Part shown: in pieces, positions 16,510-24,953 of the stretch
How the letters are laid out: every line of letters starts with the position of its first letter
Position numbering within the stretch: the stretch's first letter is position 1
Virus record (IMG/VR): IMGVR_UViG_3300049432_000201
Span: 1-46,458 of that record
Length of the DNA stretch: 46,458 nt
Direction: 5' to 3' (one strand)
DNA from: a virus
Notes under the pieces: generated by a model
The model's input: the letters and a program-made list of their open reading frames with translations, nothing else
What the model was told of the DNA's origin: nothing
Databases searched by the model: none
Made by a program: the position numbers and the translations under genes

Positions 16510-16995
16510 CTAGTCCTTCTTCGCCTTGATGGCCTTATCGAACGCATCGAGCGCGGACTTGCGTTCGGGCCCTGCCGCCTCGGCTGCCTTGAACGATTCG
16601 AGCTGCTCCGGAGCAACATCCTCTTTCTCGATGAACTCCTCGAGCTCGTCGACCGTTGGGAAGACGAACGTTCCCGCCTCGAGTTGCTCCTCGGTCACGG
16701 CTTTGATGCGGCTCTCAAGAGCCTTCTTGGCCGTCTCCCGCTCCTCGGCGTCGAACTCGGTGCGAAGGACTTCGAGATCGTCGACGTTCGCGATCCTCGA
16801 TCTCAGCGCCTTGACGGATTCCCCGTCACCGGAGCCACTTGGAGCTTTCCCGGCCGCTTTCTTCTTCTCCTCGAAGACCCCAGGATCCACCTCGTGGGTG
16901 AACCACGAGGGTAGGTCGTCTTCGGGCCCGAACGCCTCGTACAGAGACGTGTCGGGGTTCTTTACGTGCACAAAACCTTTGAGTCCGTTCCCCAT
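16510..16995 (-). CDS. Head-region protein of unknown function
   Basis: A 161-aa protein. The start at 16995 follows GAAAGGACAACGAGG. A 222-residue frame begins in the capsid gene and is not used. An N-terminal part (MGNGLKGFVHVKNPD, YEAFGPEDDLPSWFTHEV) resembles small head proteins of actinophages, and the rest is lysine- and glutamate-rich helix. It sits one gene after the capsid. Function unknown. Confidence 0.68.
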   Translation of the reverse strand: MGNGLKGFVHVKNPDTSLYEAFGPEDDLPSWFTHEVDPGVFEEKKKAAGKAPSGSGDGESVKALRSRIANVDDLEVLRTEFDAEERETAKKALESRIKAVTEEQLEAGTFVFPTVDELEEFIEKEDVAPEQLESFKAAEAAGPERKSALDAFDKAIKAKKD

Positions 16996-17015
16996 CCTCG
17001 TTGTCCTTTCACGAA

Positions 17016-17052
17016 GGGACGGAGGGGCCCTGGCTTGCGACCACTCCGTCCC
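17016..17052 (-). other. 9-bp stem hairpin just after the capsid gene
   Basis: GGGACGGAG (17016-17024) pairs with CTCCGTCCC (17044-17052) across a 19-base loop, about 20 bases past the capsid stop. There is no T-tract. It may be a partial terminator or an mRNA-stabilising element that raises capsid expression. Confidence 0.6.
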
Positions 17053-17072
17053 TAAACCTGTGCGAGATCCGT

Positions 17073-18095
17073 TTACGGAATGACGTCGGCCGTGAACAGG
17101 AGGTCGGGGTTGACGATCACCGGTAGCGCGATCGCCGCGCCCTTCGTCCAGACGTGGACGGGGTCCTCGGTCTTCCACGTGACGGCCACAACGCCCGGCA
17201 CGTCACTCTGCTGCAGCAAGCCCTGGTTGGCCAGCTCCAACGCCTCGACCGTGGTCCCGTACTGCGTCGCTCCGATGCGGTCGTCCTCACCCGGCAGCAT
17301 GATGAAGCGATCGTCCGGGATGACTCGCTGCTTGACACCGTTGGGAGGCGTCACCTGGACGTCGTAGACCTCGACGACCGGCAGGTTCATCGCCGTGAAG
17401 ATCGTGTTCACCTGATCGAGGGTCAGCATCGCGGGGACACCGATTCCTCCAGCAAGGGCACGGATCGCATCGTTCTGGAGCATGAAACCGACGACGCGAC
17501 GGGAAGCGATCGCACGAGCCGGCGCGACGCCGTTCGTGTTCACGTACACGTCCACCCACGAGTTGATGTGACCGAGGATGTCCGTCGCCGGGTTCGCCCA
17601 TGTCGCCGCTGCGACGACCTTGTGGGTTCCCGGGACGCCATAGTCGATCGTGAAGTTCAAGTTGTTCTCGGTGATGGTGACGATCCCGTCGACGAGCGCA
17701 TCGCCCCGAGCGAGCTCGATCCTCGCTTCCACAGCACGAACCATCCGAGCTGCGTCCGCGAAGATGCCATCGACCATCCGCGAGTTCTCGCCCGAGTTAC
17801 GGCGGAGTTCCTCCAGCATCAGACGATCGCCCTCGGTCAAGGGGATCTTCTGGCTGATCGGAGGGAGCTCGCCCATGACGCGCGCGAGTCCCGGCCGACT
17901 GCCGATCGATGCTTCCGCATCCCACGCTCGAACAGATGCCGTCTCGAGCGCGTCGACGTTCTCCCGCGTGAAGCTGTAGTTGATCGCCTCGACGTTGGAG
18001 CGCGGGAAGTAACTCGCCAACGTGAAGCGGGGGAACTGCAGACGCCGAACGACGTCGATCAGTTCCGCCGGGTCGATAAGGTCTCTCAGATCCAC
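17073..18095 (-). CDS. Major capsid protein, lambda gpE type
   Basis: A 340-aa HK97-fold capsid protein. It shows the Phage_cap_E pattern: LASYFPRSNVEAINYSFT near the start, GELPPISQKIPLTEGDRLMLEEL, the NFTIDYGVPGTHKV strand block, the ATDILGHINSWVDVY and DDRFIMLPG blocks and a C-terminal VTWKTEDPVHVWTKGAAIALPVI. AGGAGG lies eight bases before the ATG, one of the strongest sites in the window, as expected for the most abundant protein. The decoration gene is upstream and a hairpin downstream. Confidence 0.93.
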   Translation of the reverse strand: MDLRDLIDPAELIDVVRRLQFPRFTLASYFPRSNVEAINYSFTRENVDALETASVRAWDAEASIGSRPGLARVMGELPPISQKIPLTEGDRLMLEELRRNSGENSRMVDGIFADAARMVRAVEARIELARGDALVDGIVTITENNLNFTIDYGVPGTHKVVAAATWANPATDILGHINSWVDVYVNTNGVAPARAIASRRVVGFMLQNDAIRALAGGIGVPAMLTLDQVNTIFTAMNLPVVEVYDVQVTPPNGVKQRVIPDDRFIMLPGEDDRIGATQYGTTVEALELANQGLLQQSDVPGVVAVTWKTEDPVHVWTKGAAIALPVIVNPDLLFTADVIP

Positions 18096-18121
18096 CGGAC
18101 CTACCTCCTAGACGTAGGAAT

Positions 18122-18142
18122 CCAGACTTAGAAAGCGTCTGG
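18122..18142 (-). other. Hairpin between decoration and capsid genes
   Basis: CCAGAC and GTCTGG enclose a nine-base loop in the leader before the capsid ribosome-binding site. Possibly a 5' stability element or processing site. Confidence 0.45.
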
Positions 18143-18172
18143 AACTACCGCCCCGAACCCCCGATAGAGGTT

Positions 18173-18553
18173 CTAGACGTATTTGATCTGCGGCAGGTCC
18201 GCCTTGGCAGCCGCGTCCAGACCGTGATCGTCCGGAAGCTTCGCCTCGATGACCTCGCCGTGCCAGAACAGCGCACCTGCGGGGTTCACACCAGCTTGAA
18301 CCTGTACGAGATCGAAGAGGTGGCCTCGCGCTACCTCAATTCCAGTGGCTGCGCCGTCGTCGTACGGGGCGTAACGACCCGTCGCCGTGACACGGCCGAG
18401 CACTACACCAGACGGGACGTTCCCGTCCGGAAACACGGCGAGGAACAGCGCCGCGTCCAGCATGATGGAGTCACAGGACGTGGTCCCGTGCTCCGACCCG
18501 AGCCACGCTTTCGAGTCGCTCGAGAACTGCTCTGTCTTGGGTGCGAGATCCAT
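18173..18553 (-). CDS. Head decoration protein, gpD-like
   Basis: A 126-aa protein with the lambda gpD-like family layout: an early segment followed by CDSIMLDAALFLAVFPDGNVPSGVVLGRVTATGRYAPYDD, then DLVQVQAGVNPAGALFWHGEVIEAKLP. Such trimers lock the expanded capsid at the threefold axes. It lies just upstream of the capsid gene, as in lambda. AAGGGAG precedes the ATG. Confidence 0.88.
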   Translation of the reverse strand: MDLAPKTEQFSSDSKAWLGSEHGTTSCDSIMLDAALFLAVFPDGNVPSGVVLGRVTATGRYAPYDDGAATGIEVARGHLFDLVQVQAGVNPAGALFWHGEVIEAKLPDDHGLDAAAKADLPQIKYV

Positions 18554-18580
18554 CGTTTCTCCCTTAGGTCGGCGACGCTT

Positions 18581-19357
18581 TTACTTGACGCCGGTCATCG
18601 ACTCGATTCGCTCGAGCCTCTTGTCGGGATCTGGCTTCTTCTTCTTGCCGCCACCCCCGCCACGAGCTCCACCGTCACCATCGCCTTGGGGTTTCCCCGG
18701 CTTAACCTCTGCCGCGAGGTGGGGCTTCTCTTCGAGGAGATCGTCGATCGCCGACTTCAGTTCCTCGATACCGGCCTTACCAATCTCATCGTCATCGTTG
18801 ACCTCAACGTCGAGGTCGTCGATATCGATCAACCGGATGTCGTCCGGATCCTTCAGCTTGCCGACAGCGAGGGACTTGAGTTCCGCCTTCACGAGACGAC
18901 GGTGGTACCTCTCCCTCTGCTGCGCCTCGGCGCGCTCTGCGGCGTCGTCGTCCGGGTCGCCCGGATCGCCCTTGCCACCTTTCTCGATCTTCTGCAGTCG
19001 CTGCTCGAGATCGTTCACTTTCCGTTCGGCTTTGCGCGCTCGTTTCTCGGCTGCCTTACGCAGCTTGCGCTCATTCGCAAGCGCCTTCTTGCCGCCCTCA
19101 CCGAGCTCGTCGTCCGGGTCCGGGTCGTCCGGATCTGGATCGTCGGGGTCTGGATCGTCGTCCGGGTCGTCCGGGTCTGGATCGTCATCGGGGTCTGGGT
19201 CGGGATCATCCTGCCCGCCGGAAATCACCGGCAAGACTCGAACGAACCCTCCCGTCGCGTCGAAGACCAAGGTGAAGCGACCGGACTCGTCTGGCACGAA
19301 GCGGTAACCGCTGTAGTGATCCAGACGTGAAGCTACGGCGTTGATCCGCTGAGACAT
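18581..19357 (-). CDS. Scaffolding-like acidic protein with Asp-Pro repeats
   Basis: A 258-aa protein directly upstream of the decoration and capsid genes, the normal place of scaffold or capsid protease. Residues 49-85 are a low-complexity tract of Asp-Pro-Asp repeats. Residues 88-130 are a lysine/arginine/glutamate coiled coil (NERKLRKAAEKRARKAERKVND), and the C-terminus is Gly/Lys-rich and basic (GGARGGGGGKKKKPD). A basic helical C-terminus that binds the capsid is typical of scaffolds. No protease motif is visible. The N-terminal 45 residues (SRLDHYSGYRFVPDE) look like a separate small domain. Confidence 0.68.
   Translation of the reverse strand: MSQRINAVASRLDHYSGYRFVPDESGRFTLVFDATGGFVRVLPVISGGQDDPDPDPDDDPDPDDPDDDPDPDDPDPDDPDPDDELGEGGKKALANERKLRKAAEKRARKAERKVNDLEQRLQKIEKGGKGDPGDPDDDAAERAEAQQRERYHRRLVKAELKSLAVGKLKDPDDIRLIDIDDLDVEVNDDDEIGKAGIEELKSAIDDLLEEKPHLAAEVKPGKPQGDGDGGARGGGGGKKKKPDPDKRLERIESMTGVK
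19128..19209 (-). repeat. Asp-Pro-Asp coding microrepeat
   Basis: Short tandem units of GGGTCCGGATC- and GGGTCTGGATC-like sequence read as Asp-Pro-Asp-Asp repeats in the scaffold-like gene. Length is likely to vary between relatives. Confidence 0.75.
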
Positions 19358-19400
19358 CGCGTCTCCCTTACTCGCTAAGAGCCTGCAAGAAGGAGCGCAG

Positions 19401-19417
19401 TGAGGGACCGACCCTCA
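19401..19417 (-). other. 6-bp stem hairpin between head morphogenesis and scaffold genes
   Basis: TGAGGG and CCCTCA flank a five-base loop in the 79-base gap. It is next to an ACTGCGC on the transcribed strand. No T-tract. Confidence 0.45.
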
Positions 19418-19436
19418 TCCCCGAACAGGAAGTGCG

Positions 19437-20273
19437 TTAAGTCTCTGTTTCCAAACCCGCGATTGCAAGCACATCCTGCAAAGAACGTTCGGTGAGACTG
19501 TCGTTCCACTCGCGATGGTGTTCGCGGTGAACGAGATGCGGCCAATCGATCAACCCCATACGCAACAGCCGCGCTTTCTCGGCCCCCAGCAATTCGTTCT
19601 GTTGTTTCTCGGTCATCTCTGCGAAGCGTTCATGACCAGTCGGGCGCGCGACGCGTTCTTCCACATCGAAGACCGGTTCCGGGAGGCAACGACAGTTCGG
19701 ATGCCGGTCCATTCCGGCCGATGGATCGCGGATGCTCCCGTCATCGAGAGCGAGACAGCCGCCGCATGTCCCTCGGGATCGCCACCGCCACCCTTGAACC
19801 TCGTCAACGTTCTGCATCTGATGTGTGAGCTCGAGCCCGGCGGCATCAACGACCTCGGTACGCGCTAGCCGGCCGAACGACGCGCGCGCGAACAGGCGAG
19901 CTTGATCGGGCTGCCACCCCCTACTGAGACCGAGCAGCGTCTTGGCGCGCGTCGCTCCTAAGGCTTCCTCCAGGGATCGCCCGTCGGCGGTAGCTCCTGC
20001 GTTGTCGGGCATCTCCTCCGCGAGAACACCTTCTCCGAGCTCGATCGAGCCGAGACCTCGGAAGAATCCGCCGGCGATCGTCGCTGCCGCCGACTGGGCC
20101 CCCGCTACAGTCGTCGCCGCCAACCCGATGAACTCCTCGAAGTAGGCCTTTAGCTCGTCATCGGGCGATGGGTTGAAACGGCGGGCGAGTTGGTCGGCGG
20201 TCTGGAGAGCGAGATCGTCGATATTCCTATGGAATCGCTCCGTGAGGACGAGGGATCGGCGCTCAGCTGGCAT
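19437..20273 (-). CDS. Head morphogenesis protein, Mu gpF / SPP1 gp7 family
   Basis: A 278-aa minor head protein. The N-terminal helical part is followed by the family core: ARTEVVDAAGLELTHQ (the usual RTE.....), WRWRSRGTCGGCLALDDGSI (CxxC) and HPNCRCLPEP, whose Cys and His residues form the conserved zinc-like cluster. Such proteins enter the prohead with the portal, which is the next gene upstream. The start at 20273 overlaps the portal stop by 11 bases. A palindrome lies in its first codons. Confidence 0.87.
   Translation of the reverse strand: MPAERRSLVLTERFHRNIDDLALQTADQLARRFNPSPDDELKAYFEEFIGLAATTVAGAQSAAATIAGGFFRGLGSIELGEGVLAEEMPDNAGATADGRSLEEALGATRAKTLLGLSRGWQPDQARLFARASFGRLARTEVVDAAGLELTHQMQNVDEVQGWRWRSRGTCGGCLALDDGSIRDPSAGMDRHPNCRCLPEPVFDVEERVARPTGHERFAEMTEKQQNELLGAEKARLLRMGLIDWPHLVHREHHREWNDSLTERSLQDVLAIAGLETET
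20222..20236. repeat. 15-bp palindrome, copy 4
   Basis: TATTCCTATGGAATC, matching the family at 14 of 15 positions, about 37 bases into the head morphogenesis gene. Confidence 0.65.
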
Positions 20274-21678
20274 TCTGGGCGACCGGATCAGCGTTAAAGA
20301 CCCCCTGCATGAAGCCCTGTTCCGCGCGCAGGCGCTTGTTGCGTGCGATCTCGGTCTGGCTCAGTCCCGCCTTCTCCCACAGGATCTCTTCGGCGATTCC
20401 GAGGCTCTTCAGCTTCAGCAGCGCATCGACGTGCTCGGACTCCGTGCGATATTCGGGGTCGCCCCAGATCGTCTCCACGATCACGTCCTTGCCCAGGGGT
20501 TGCCCCTTGACCATGAACGAAATCTCTTGCACCTCTTCCCAATCCTCACCGAGGAAGAGCATCTTTTCGTAGGCCTTGGCCACGAGACCCGTTTCCGCCG
20601 ACTTGATCGATTCACCGGACGGCATCTCGCCCTTCAGATAGAAGTAGTGGGGCGGGGTCCGGGTTTGCGAAGCCGTGTGTTGCACCAACATCTCGATCGC
20701 GGTAACGAAGTTCTTGAGATCGGTGGCTTCGAACTCTCCGAACTGCGCATCCTTATTCTTGGTTGACCAAAGCCGCTCAGCTGCTGCCTCGAAGGCCTGG
20801 ATTCGTTTGCCGGTCTTCTCATCCGTGGCCAGCTCCATGCCGGTCACGTAACGCTGACGGAACGACCCGTACTCCGACGCGACGAACATGTCCATGAGCA
20901 CCTTGTTGATACCGTCCTGGATGGGGATGACCTTCGCGTGCTCCGCCTCACCGTAGAGACCGAACTCCCGCGGGCGCAAGCGTGGCTTGTTGAACATCGT
21001 GACGACCGGCACGATGCCTAGAGGGTTAGCGAGTGGCCACGGCTCCGTCTCGAGCTCACGGACCTTCCACCGTGAACCGCCCTCTTCATCTTCGTCGTCT
21101 TCGGCTTCCCCTGACGCTGTGAACTTGTAGACGCCGTTCGGGAGGTAAAGGGTCGCCTGTTCGATGCCGTCGTCGTCGCTCCACCGCTTGAGAGCGGCAA
21201 GACGGTCACGACGATCGCCGGGAGCGTGCGCCACGATCGTTTCGAAGGGGCTCTCGATCGTTATCCGGGGGGTCTCCTCATCCTTCGGGTTGTTCCACAC
21301 GAGTACGGACGCCTCAGTGGATTTCAGGAGCTCCGAGTGACCGAGTTGTGAGTCGGCGTCGAGGCGATTCTTCTGCCAGACCCGCCACGCCTCTGCGTCG
21401 GCGGCGGTTTCGTCACCCAAACGAAAACCTCTGACCTTGATGCGCTCACGCACAGCGTCGTTCACGAGATCGCACCAATTGTCGGCGAACTCCACGAAGA
21501 GACCGCCGAAGACCTCTTTGAATCGGTCGCTCGCGAAGGCGAGGGGATGTTTGCCGGCGACGTAGTCGTCGTACCTCTGAAGGGTAGGGATGCGTTCGTC
21601 GAGACGAGATTCGAGCCGGTGCACCCACCACAACGGCTGCCCGTGCTCTAGAAGATCCTCGACCTGGCTGTCTACCAA
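20263..21678 (-). CDS. Portal protein, SPP1 gp6-like
   Basis: A 471-aa portal. Family elements: YDDYVAGKHPLAFASDRFKEVFGG early, FADNWCDLVNDAVRERIKVRGFR, the LEHAPGD wing region, NPLGIVPVVTMFNKPRLRPREFG (the highly conserved GIVPVV.F.N block), VIPIQDGINKVLMDMFVASEYGSFRQRYVTGM, and a helical C-terminus. It starts with TTG after GGAG at seven bases. It forms the dodecameric DNA entry ring. Terminase large is upstream and gp7-like head protein downstream. Confidence 0.93.
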   Translation of the reverse strand: MVDSQVEDLLEHGQPLWWVHRLESRLDERIPTLQRYDDYVAGKHPLAFASDRFKEVFGGLFVEFADNWCDLVNDAVRERIKVRGFRLGDETAADAEAWRVWQKNRLDADSQLGHSELLKSTEASVLVWNNPKDEETPRITIESPFETIVAHAPGDRRDRLAALKRWSDDDGIEQATLYLPNGVYKFTASGEAEDDEDEEGGSRWKVRELETEPWPLANPLGIVPVVTMFNKPRLRPREFGLYGEAEHAKVIPIQDGINKVLMDMFVASEYGSFRQRYVTGMELATDEKTGKRIQAFEAAAERLWSTKNKDAQFGEFEATDLKNFVTAIEMLVQHTASQTRTPPHYFYLKGEMPSGESIKSAETGLVAKAYEKMLFLGEDWEEVQEISFMVKGQPLGKDVIVETIWGDPEYRTESEHVDALLKLKSLGIAEEILWEKAGLSQTEIARNKRLRAEQGFMQGVFNADPVAQNAS

Positions 21679-21710
21679 CCCTGCGCTCCCATCGAGTTCG
21701 CGGCTCGCGC

Positions 21711-21725
21711 GGGGGCGCAGTCCCC
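21711..21725 (-). other. Stem-loop with ACTGCGC loop between terminase and portal
   Basis: GGGG and CCCC enclose a loop that reads ACTGCGC on the transcribed strand, in the 88-base gap before the portal gene. Same loop as at 2864 and 45045 but different stem bases. Confidence 0.45.
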
Positions 21726-21766
21726 AACGTCGTCACTTTAGGTCACAAGGCTCTGTTCACCACGCT

Positions 21767-23416
21767 TTATCGAAGAAACTCGAGCGTTCCGCTTTCCTCC
21801 TCCTCTTCTGGCGCGTGCAACCAGCCATAGATTCCGTTGAGCACAGCGTGGATGCCGTCGATCCGTTTCGTCGACTTGCGACGATCAGGCTTCACCGGCT
21901 TGATGTTGTCGGCCTTGTCGGTCACGACCTCGACTTCATCGGCCATCCACGTCATCACCGGGTTCAGCCCGTAACGAACACGCTGTGCGACGACTGCGCG
22001 CTCCAGCACCTTCGACGGCGCTGAGAGTGAGGCGAACCCTTGCCCAACGAGGGCGATCTCAAAGCCGTCCGCGGCGAGATTGGTCGCGATGTTGGTCGCG
22101 TTCCAACGGTCGATCGAGATCGACTGAATCTGGTATCGGCCGCCGTCTGAATTGATGTCGTTGCGCACCTGTTCGTAATCGACGACGTTGCCTTCGGTCG
22201 GTGTGATCCAGCCAGCCTCGATCCACTGGTCGTAAGGAACCCCATCGCGTTCGGATCTCTCCTCGACCCGATCCGACGGCATCCAGAACCGCAAAAGGAG
22301 GTCGAGCCAGTCGTTCCGAGGGAACACCATCCCGAACGCAGTGAGGTCGATCGATGACGACAGGTCGAGCCCGGCCCAACAGAGATCATTTCGAAGCGCG
22401 TCGGGCGTCAGCAGGGTTCCGTTGGTCTCCCCGGCCTTCCAGTCTTCGACGTCGAACCACTTCTTCTCGGACTTCTGCCGGCGATTGAGCTGAAGCCTGA
22501 GGAACACCGGGAAATAGCTTGGTTCCGTCCGCGCGCGCTCAGCCTCTTTGAACACGTACTCGGGTCGGAGCGTGACGCCGTAGCCCGGGTTGGCTTTCTT
22601 CCACGTTTCCTCGGAGAAGGGATCATCATCATCCTCAGCCGCCCAAATGACGCCGTAGAAGGTGGGATCCTTGATGATTCCGCTCGCGATCCGGCGCGTT
22701 CGGTTGTGTTTCTCGGCGTAGATCGTGTACTCGTCGCCCTCGTCGGCGGTCGTGATGAAGATGATGAGCGGTTGATCGCGGAAACCGGTCCCGGTCTCGA
22801 TGGCGTCGACGAGGTCCCGTTTCTTGTGGATGTGGAGCTCGTCGATAACGCCTCCGTGGACGTTCAGACCGTGGGCGGCCTCGGCGACCTTGGAGAGGAC
22901 TCTGAAGATGCTTCCGGTTCGTGGGACCCGGATCAGGTCGCGGAGGAGCTCGAGCTTGTTTCGGAGTTGGCGCGCGCTACGCACCATCTTCTTGACCTCT
23001 TCACCAACGATGGCCGCCTGTGGCTTGGTCGTCGCGGCCGAATAGACCTCGGCCCCCATCTCACCGTCAGCAACCAGTAGGACGATCACGAACCCCGATG
23101 CCAAGGTGGACTTACCGTTCTTCCTCGGGATCTCGATGTAGACGGTTCGGATGATGCGAGTGCCGTCCGGGTGCTTCCAGCCGAAGACCGGCTTGATGAT
23201 CCACTCGAGTTGCCACTCTTCCGGGACGAATGGGCGCCCGGCCCAACGTCCCTTCGTGTGTTTGACGCCGGCCAGAGCCGAAACCACTCGATCCACGGCC
23301 ACTTCGTCGAACCAGGCCCCGGGGACGTAGTTCGGATCGCCCGGATCGGGCGAGGGTGGCGGCGTGAAAACTAGCGGAGGGGAGCTAGACGTCGTATGGG
23401 CTGTTGTCGTCGTCAT
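21767..23416 (-). CDS. terL: Terminase large subunit
   Basis: A 549-aa DNA-packaging motor. ATPase domain: adenine-binding region EEWQLEWIIKPVFGW, Walker A RKNGKST (98-104), Walker B VIDELH (191-195) and coupling motif FITTADEG. Nuclease domain: AGLDLSSSIDLTA with its metal-binding Asp residues, and later the DEVEVVTDKADNIKP and RIDGIHAVLNGIYGWLHA blocks. It belongs to the Terminase_1 (P27-partner) group that often generates cohesive ends. The start overlaps the small subunit by 32 bases with GGAG before it. Confidence 0.95.
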   Translation of the reverse strand: MTTTTAHTTSSSPPLVFTPPPSPDPGDPNYVPGAWFDEVAVDRVVSALAGVKHTKGRWAGRPFVPEEWQLEWIIKPVFGWKHPDGTRIIRTVYIEIPRKNGKSTLASGFVIVLLVADGEMGAEVYSAATTKPQAAIVGEEVKKMVRSARQLRNKLELLRDLIRVPRTGSIFRVLSKVAEAAHGLNVHGGVIDELHIHKKRDLVDAIETGTGFRDQPLIIFITTADEGDEYTIYAEKHNRTRRIASGIIKDPTFYGVIWAAEDDDDPFSEETWKKANPGYGVTLRPEYVFKEAERARTEPSYFPVFLRLQLNRRQKSEKKWFDVEDWKAGETNGTLLTPDALRNDLCWAGLDLSSSIDLTAFGMVFPRNDWLDLLLRFWMPSDRVEERSERDGVPYDQWIEAGWITPTEGNVVDYEQVRNDINSDGGRYQIQSISIDRWNATNIATNLAADGFEIALVGQGFASLSAPSKVLERAVVAQRVRYGLNPVMTWMADEVEVVTDKADNIKPVKPDRRKSTKRIDGIHAVLNGIYGWLHAPEEEEESGTLEFLR

Positions 23417-23906
23417 CCGCTCCGCCTGTCAGTGCATCGCGCGCGACCGGCGTGAGACCGAGTTGACCGGAATAGAACTTGAACTGCGTTCGCAGCTGAT
23501 GGAGGGCGGTCATCGAGGGGTTCTTTTGGGCCCCGCGCTCACCCATCACCCAGATGCCGTGCTCCGACACGTCCCGCTCGGCCTGGTCGATGCGCGCGGC
23601 GACGAGACAGAGATCCTGGAGAACGAGGGCGTCGATCTTGACCAATATTCCTTGGGAATCGAGCTGCGGGACGATCAGACGCCACGCGCGGCGAGCTACC
23701 TCCCGGCATCGCTTGTTGACGAGGGCGCGCGGTTCCTTGGCAGCGCCACGCGCGGCCGCGGGGAACCACTGGACCCAGTTCGGCTCACGCGGAGCCTCCG
23801 GGGGCAGCCCAAGCCCGCCCTCGCGAAGGGCTTTGTGGCCGGGATTGCCCTCTCGGACGACCTGAAGCTTTGGGCGGGCCGCTGGTCCGGGCGTGGTTCC
23901 TGCCAT
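23385..23906 (-). CDS. terS: Terminase small subunit, P27 family
   Basis: A 173-aa DNA-recognition subunit. The N-terminus holds the family marker VREGNPGHKALREG, followed by the helical region ARRAWRLIVPQLDSQGILVKIDALVLQDLCLVAARI and the C-terminal TALHQLRTQFKFYSGQLGLTPVARDAL, closely matching P27-type proteins (usually LGLTPSARsrl). It binds the packaging start site, and its gene overlaps the large subunit. The palindrome at 23646 encodes DSQGI within it. Confidence 0.9.
   Translation of the reverse strand: MAGTTPGPAARPKLQVVREGNPGHKALREGGLGLPPEAPREPNWVQWFPAAARGAAKEPRALVNKRCREVARRAWRLIVPQLDSQGILVKIDALVLQDLCLVAARIDQAERDVSEHGIWVMGERGAQKNPSMTALHQLRTQFKFYSGQLGLTPVARDALTGGADDDDNSPYDV
23646..23660. 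repeat. 15-bp palindrome, copy 5
   Basis: TATTCCTTGGGAATC, a variant with mismatch at the first base, inside the terminase small subunit gene. Confidence 0.6.
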
Positions 23907-24013
23907 TTATCGGCCTTCCGCGCATTCCGTCGAACCCCAGGGGGCGCGCGAAACGCTGCCCGACGGTCCACAGCTCGTGGGGTCTACCGGAGGTACCCCC
24001 ACCCCGTATCTGT

Positions 24014-24457
24014 TCATTTGGCCCCGCCATCAGGTTGCTTGGGCAGCGGAAGAACATCGGCGAGCTGAGCGACGCCATCGATCCCCAGCTCCATGTTCCT
24101 CTCGAACGCATTCCAGAAGACGGTCTCTGCTGGCCGACCGAGGATCGCGCTGAGATCCTTCTCAACCTGCCGCCATGCAGGACCGAAGTGGCAGTGCACG
24201 AGCTCGTGGGCGATGACGTACCGCTGGACCTGAGCGGCGCGACCTATGAACTCGAGAGAGAGCTGAACCACCGCGTGCTTACGTCCGTCCGTGAAGTTGC
24301 ACTGCGCTAAGGGAAGAGCGCCGTTGTCGTCTTCCTCTTCATCCAACAAGTCGGTCTTGAGAACGATCTCCCAGTCACGTAGACCGAGGGTCTCGGCCGC
24401 GTCGTGGATGTATTTCGACCAGTAGTCGAGAAGCTTTCCCTCAAGGCGATCGGTCAC
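24014..24457 (-). CDS. Putative zinc metallopeptidase (HExxH)
   Basis: A 147-aa protein with a clear zincin motif HELVH at 84-88 inside a hydrophobic helix (YVIAHELVHCHF). Surrounding layout (LRDWEIVLKTD at 27-37, CNFTDGRKHAVVQLSLEF before the helix) resembles SprT-like and phage metallopeptidase families. A second zinc ligand set is not obvious. GTGA overlap with the upstream gene. It is the last gene of the accessory block before the terminase genes. Substrate unknown. Confidence 0.7.
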   Translation of the reverse strand: MTDRLEGKLLDYWSKYIHDAAETLGLRDWEIVLKTDLLDEEEDDNGALPLAQCNFTDGRKHAVVQLSLEFIGRAAQVQRYVIAHELVHCHFGPAWRQVEKDLSAILGRPAETVFWNAFERNMELGIDGVAQLADVLPLPKQPDGGAK

Positions 24458-24675
24458 TTCGCCTTCACCACCTGACGTCTGGAGTGGCGACGCTGCTGCC
24501 GCGTCATCCCTTTCGCCTTCTGCGCCCGGTCGATGGTGGCGAACGACTCAGCCGTGAAGTCTCTGCGCATCTCGGCGGCGACGAGATCGGGCTGTAGCTT
24601 CGCCTCGATCTTCTCGATCGACTTGTACCGACGAGCGAGCTTGAGGTGCCGCCAATGTCGCAGCCATGCTTTCAT
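24454..24675 (-). CDS. Small basic protein
   Basis: A 73-aa highly basic helical protein (WLRHWRHLKLARRYKSIEKIEAKL, TRQQRRHSRRQVVKAK) with no family I recognise. Charge suggests nucleic acid or ribosome binding. ATGA and GTGA overlaps on both sides place it firmly in the operon. The start follows the element GGAGCCGGGCCG. Confidence 0.65.
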   Translation of the reverse strand: MKAWLRHWRHLKLARRYKSIEKIEAKLQPDLVAAEMRRDFTAESFATIDRAQKAKGMTRQQRRHSRRQVVKAK

Positions 24676-24953
24676 CGGCCCGGCTCCGATCCCTCAGGAA
24701 TCGCTTCGGCCGACGTGGGTGATTCCATAGGAATCGGTCGCTGCCGGATTCCGGGCGCCGGATTATTCCCCTTCTCATCCTGATCCGATGCTTGATCGGT
24801 AATGCACATCATGTTGAGGCCGTTCAGCCAGTACATGTGGTCGAGAGCTACGAGCGCTCTGCCGACCTGCACGCCGTCCTCGTTGAGGATGGGGAGCGCG
24901 ACGACCTGCTTGTGCCTGCGGAGGAAGGCTTTGACCTTCTGCTCGTGCTTCAT
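24672..24953 (-). CDS. Hypothetical protein with two palindromes in its 3' end
   Basis: A 93-aa protein. The N-terminal 50 residues (EQKVKAFLRRHKQVVALPILNEDGVQVGRALVALDH) look folded. The C-terminal 35 residues (NPAPGIRQRPIPMESPTSAEAIPEGSEPGR) are mostly the translation of regulatory repeats at 24688 and 24721 and the start-associated element, so this tail may be unselected as protein. Function unknown. Confidence 0.68.
   Translation of the reverse strand: MKHEQKVKAFLRRHKQVVALPILNEDGVQVGRALVALDHMYWLNGLNMMCITDQASDQDEKGNNPAPGIRQRPIPMESPTSAEAIPEGSEPGR
24688..24702. repeat. 15-bp palindrome, copy 6
   Basis: GATCCCTCAGGAATC, one mismatch to the dyad. It abuts the start-associated element before the ATG at 24675. 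Confidence 0.65.
24721..24735. repeat. 15-bp palindrome, copy 7
   Basis: GATTCCATAGGAATC, perfect arms, 18 bases upstream (in the leftward sense) of copy 6. Confidence 0.8.

Noticed and set aside
19128-19209. Tandem short repeats resembling a CRISPR-like or VNTR array
   Set aside because: Units are codon-scale Asp-Pro-Asp repeats within the scaffold gene, with no spacers.
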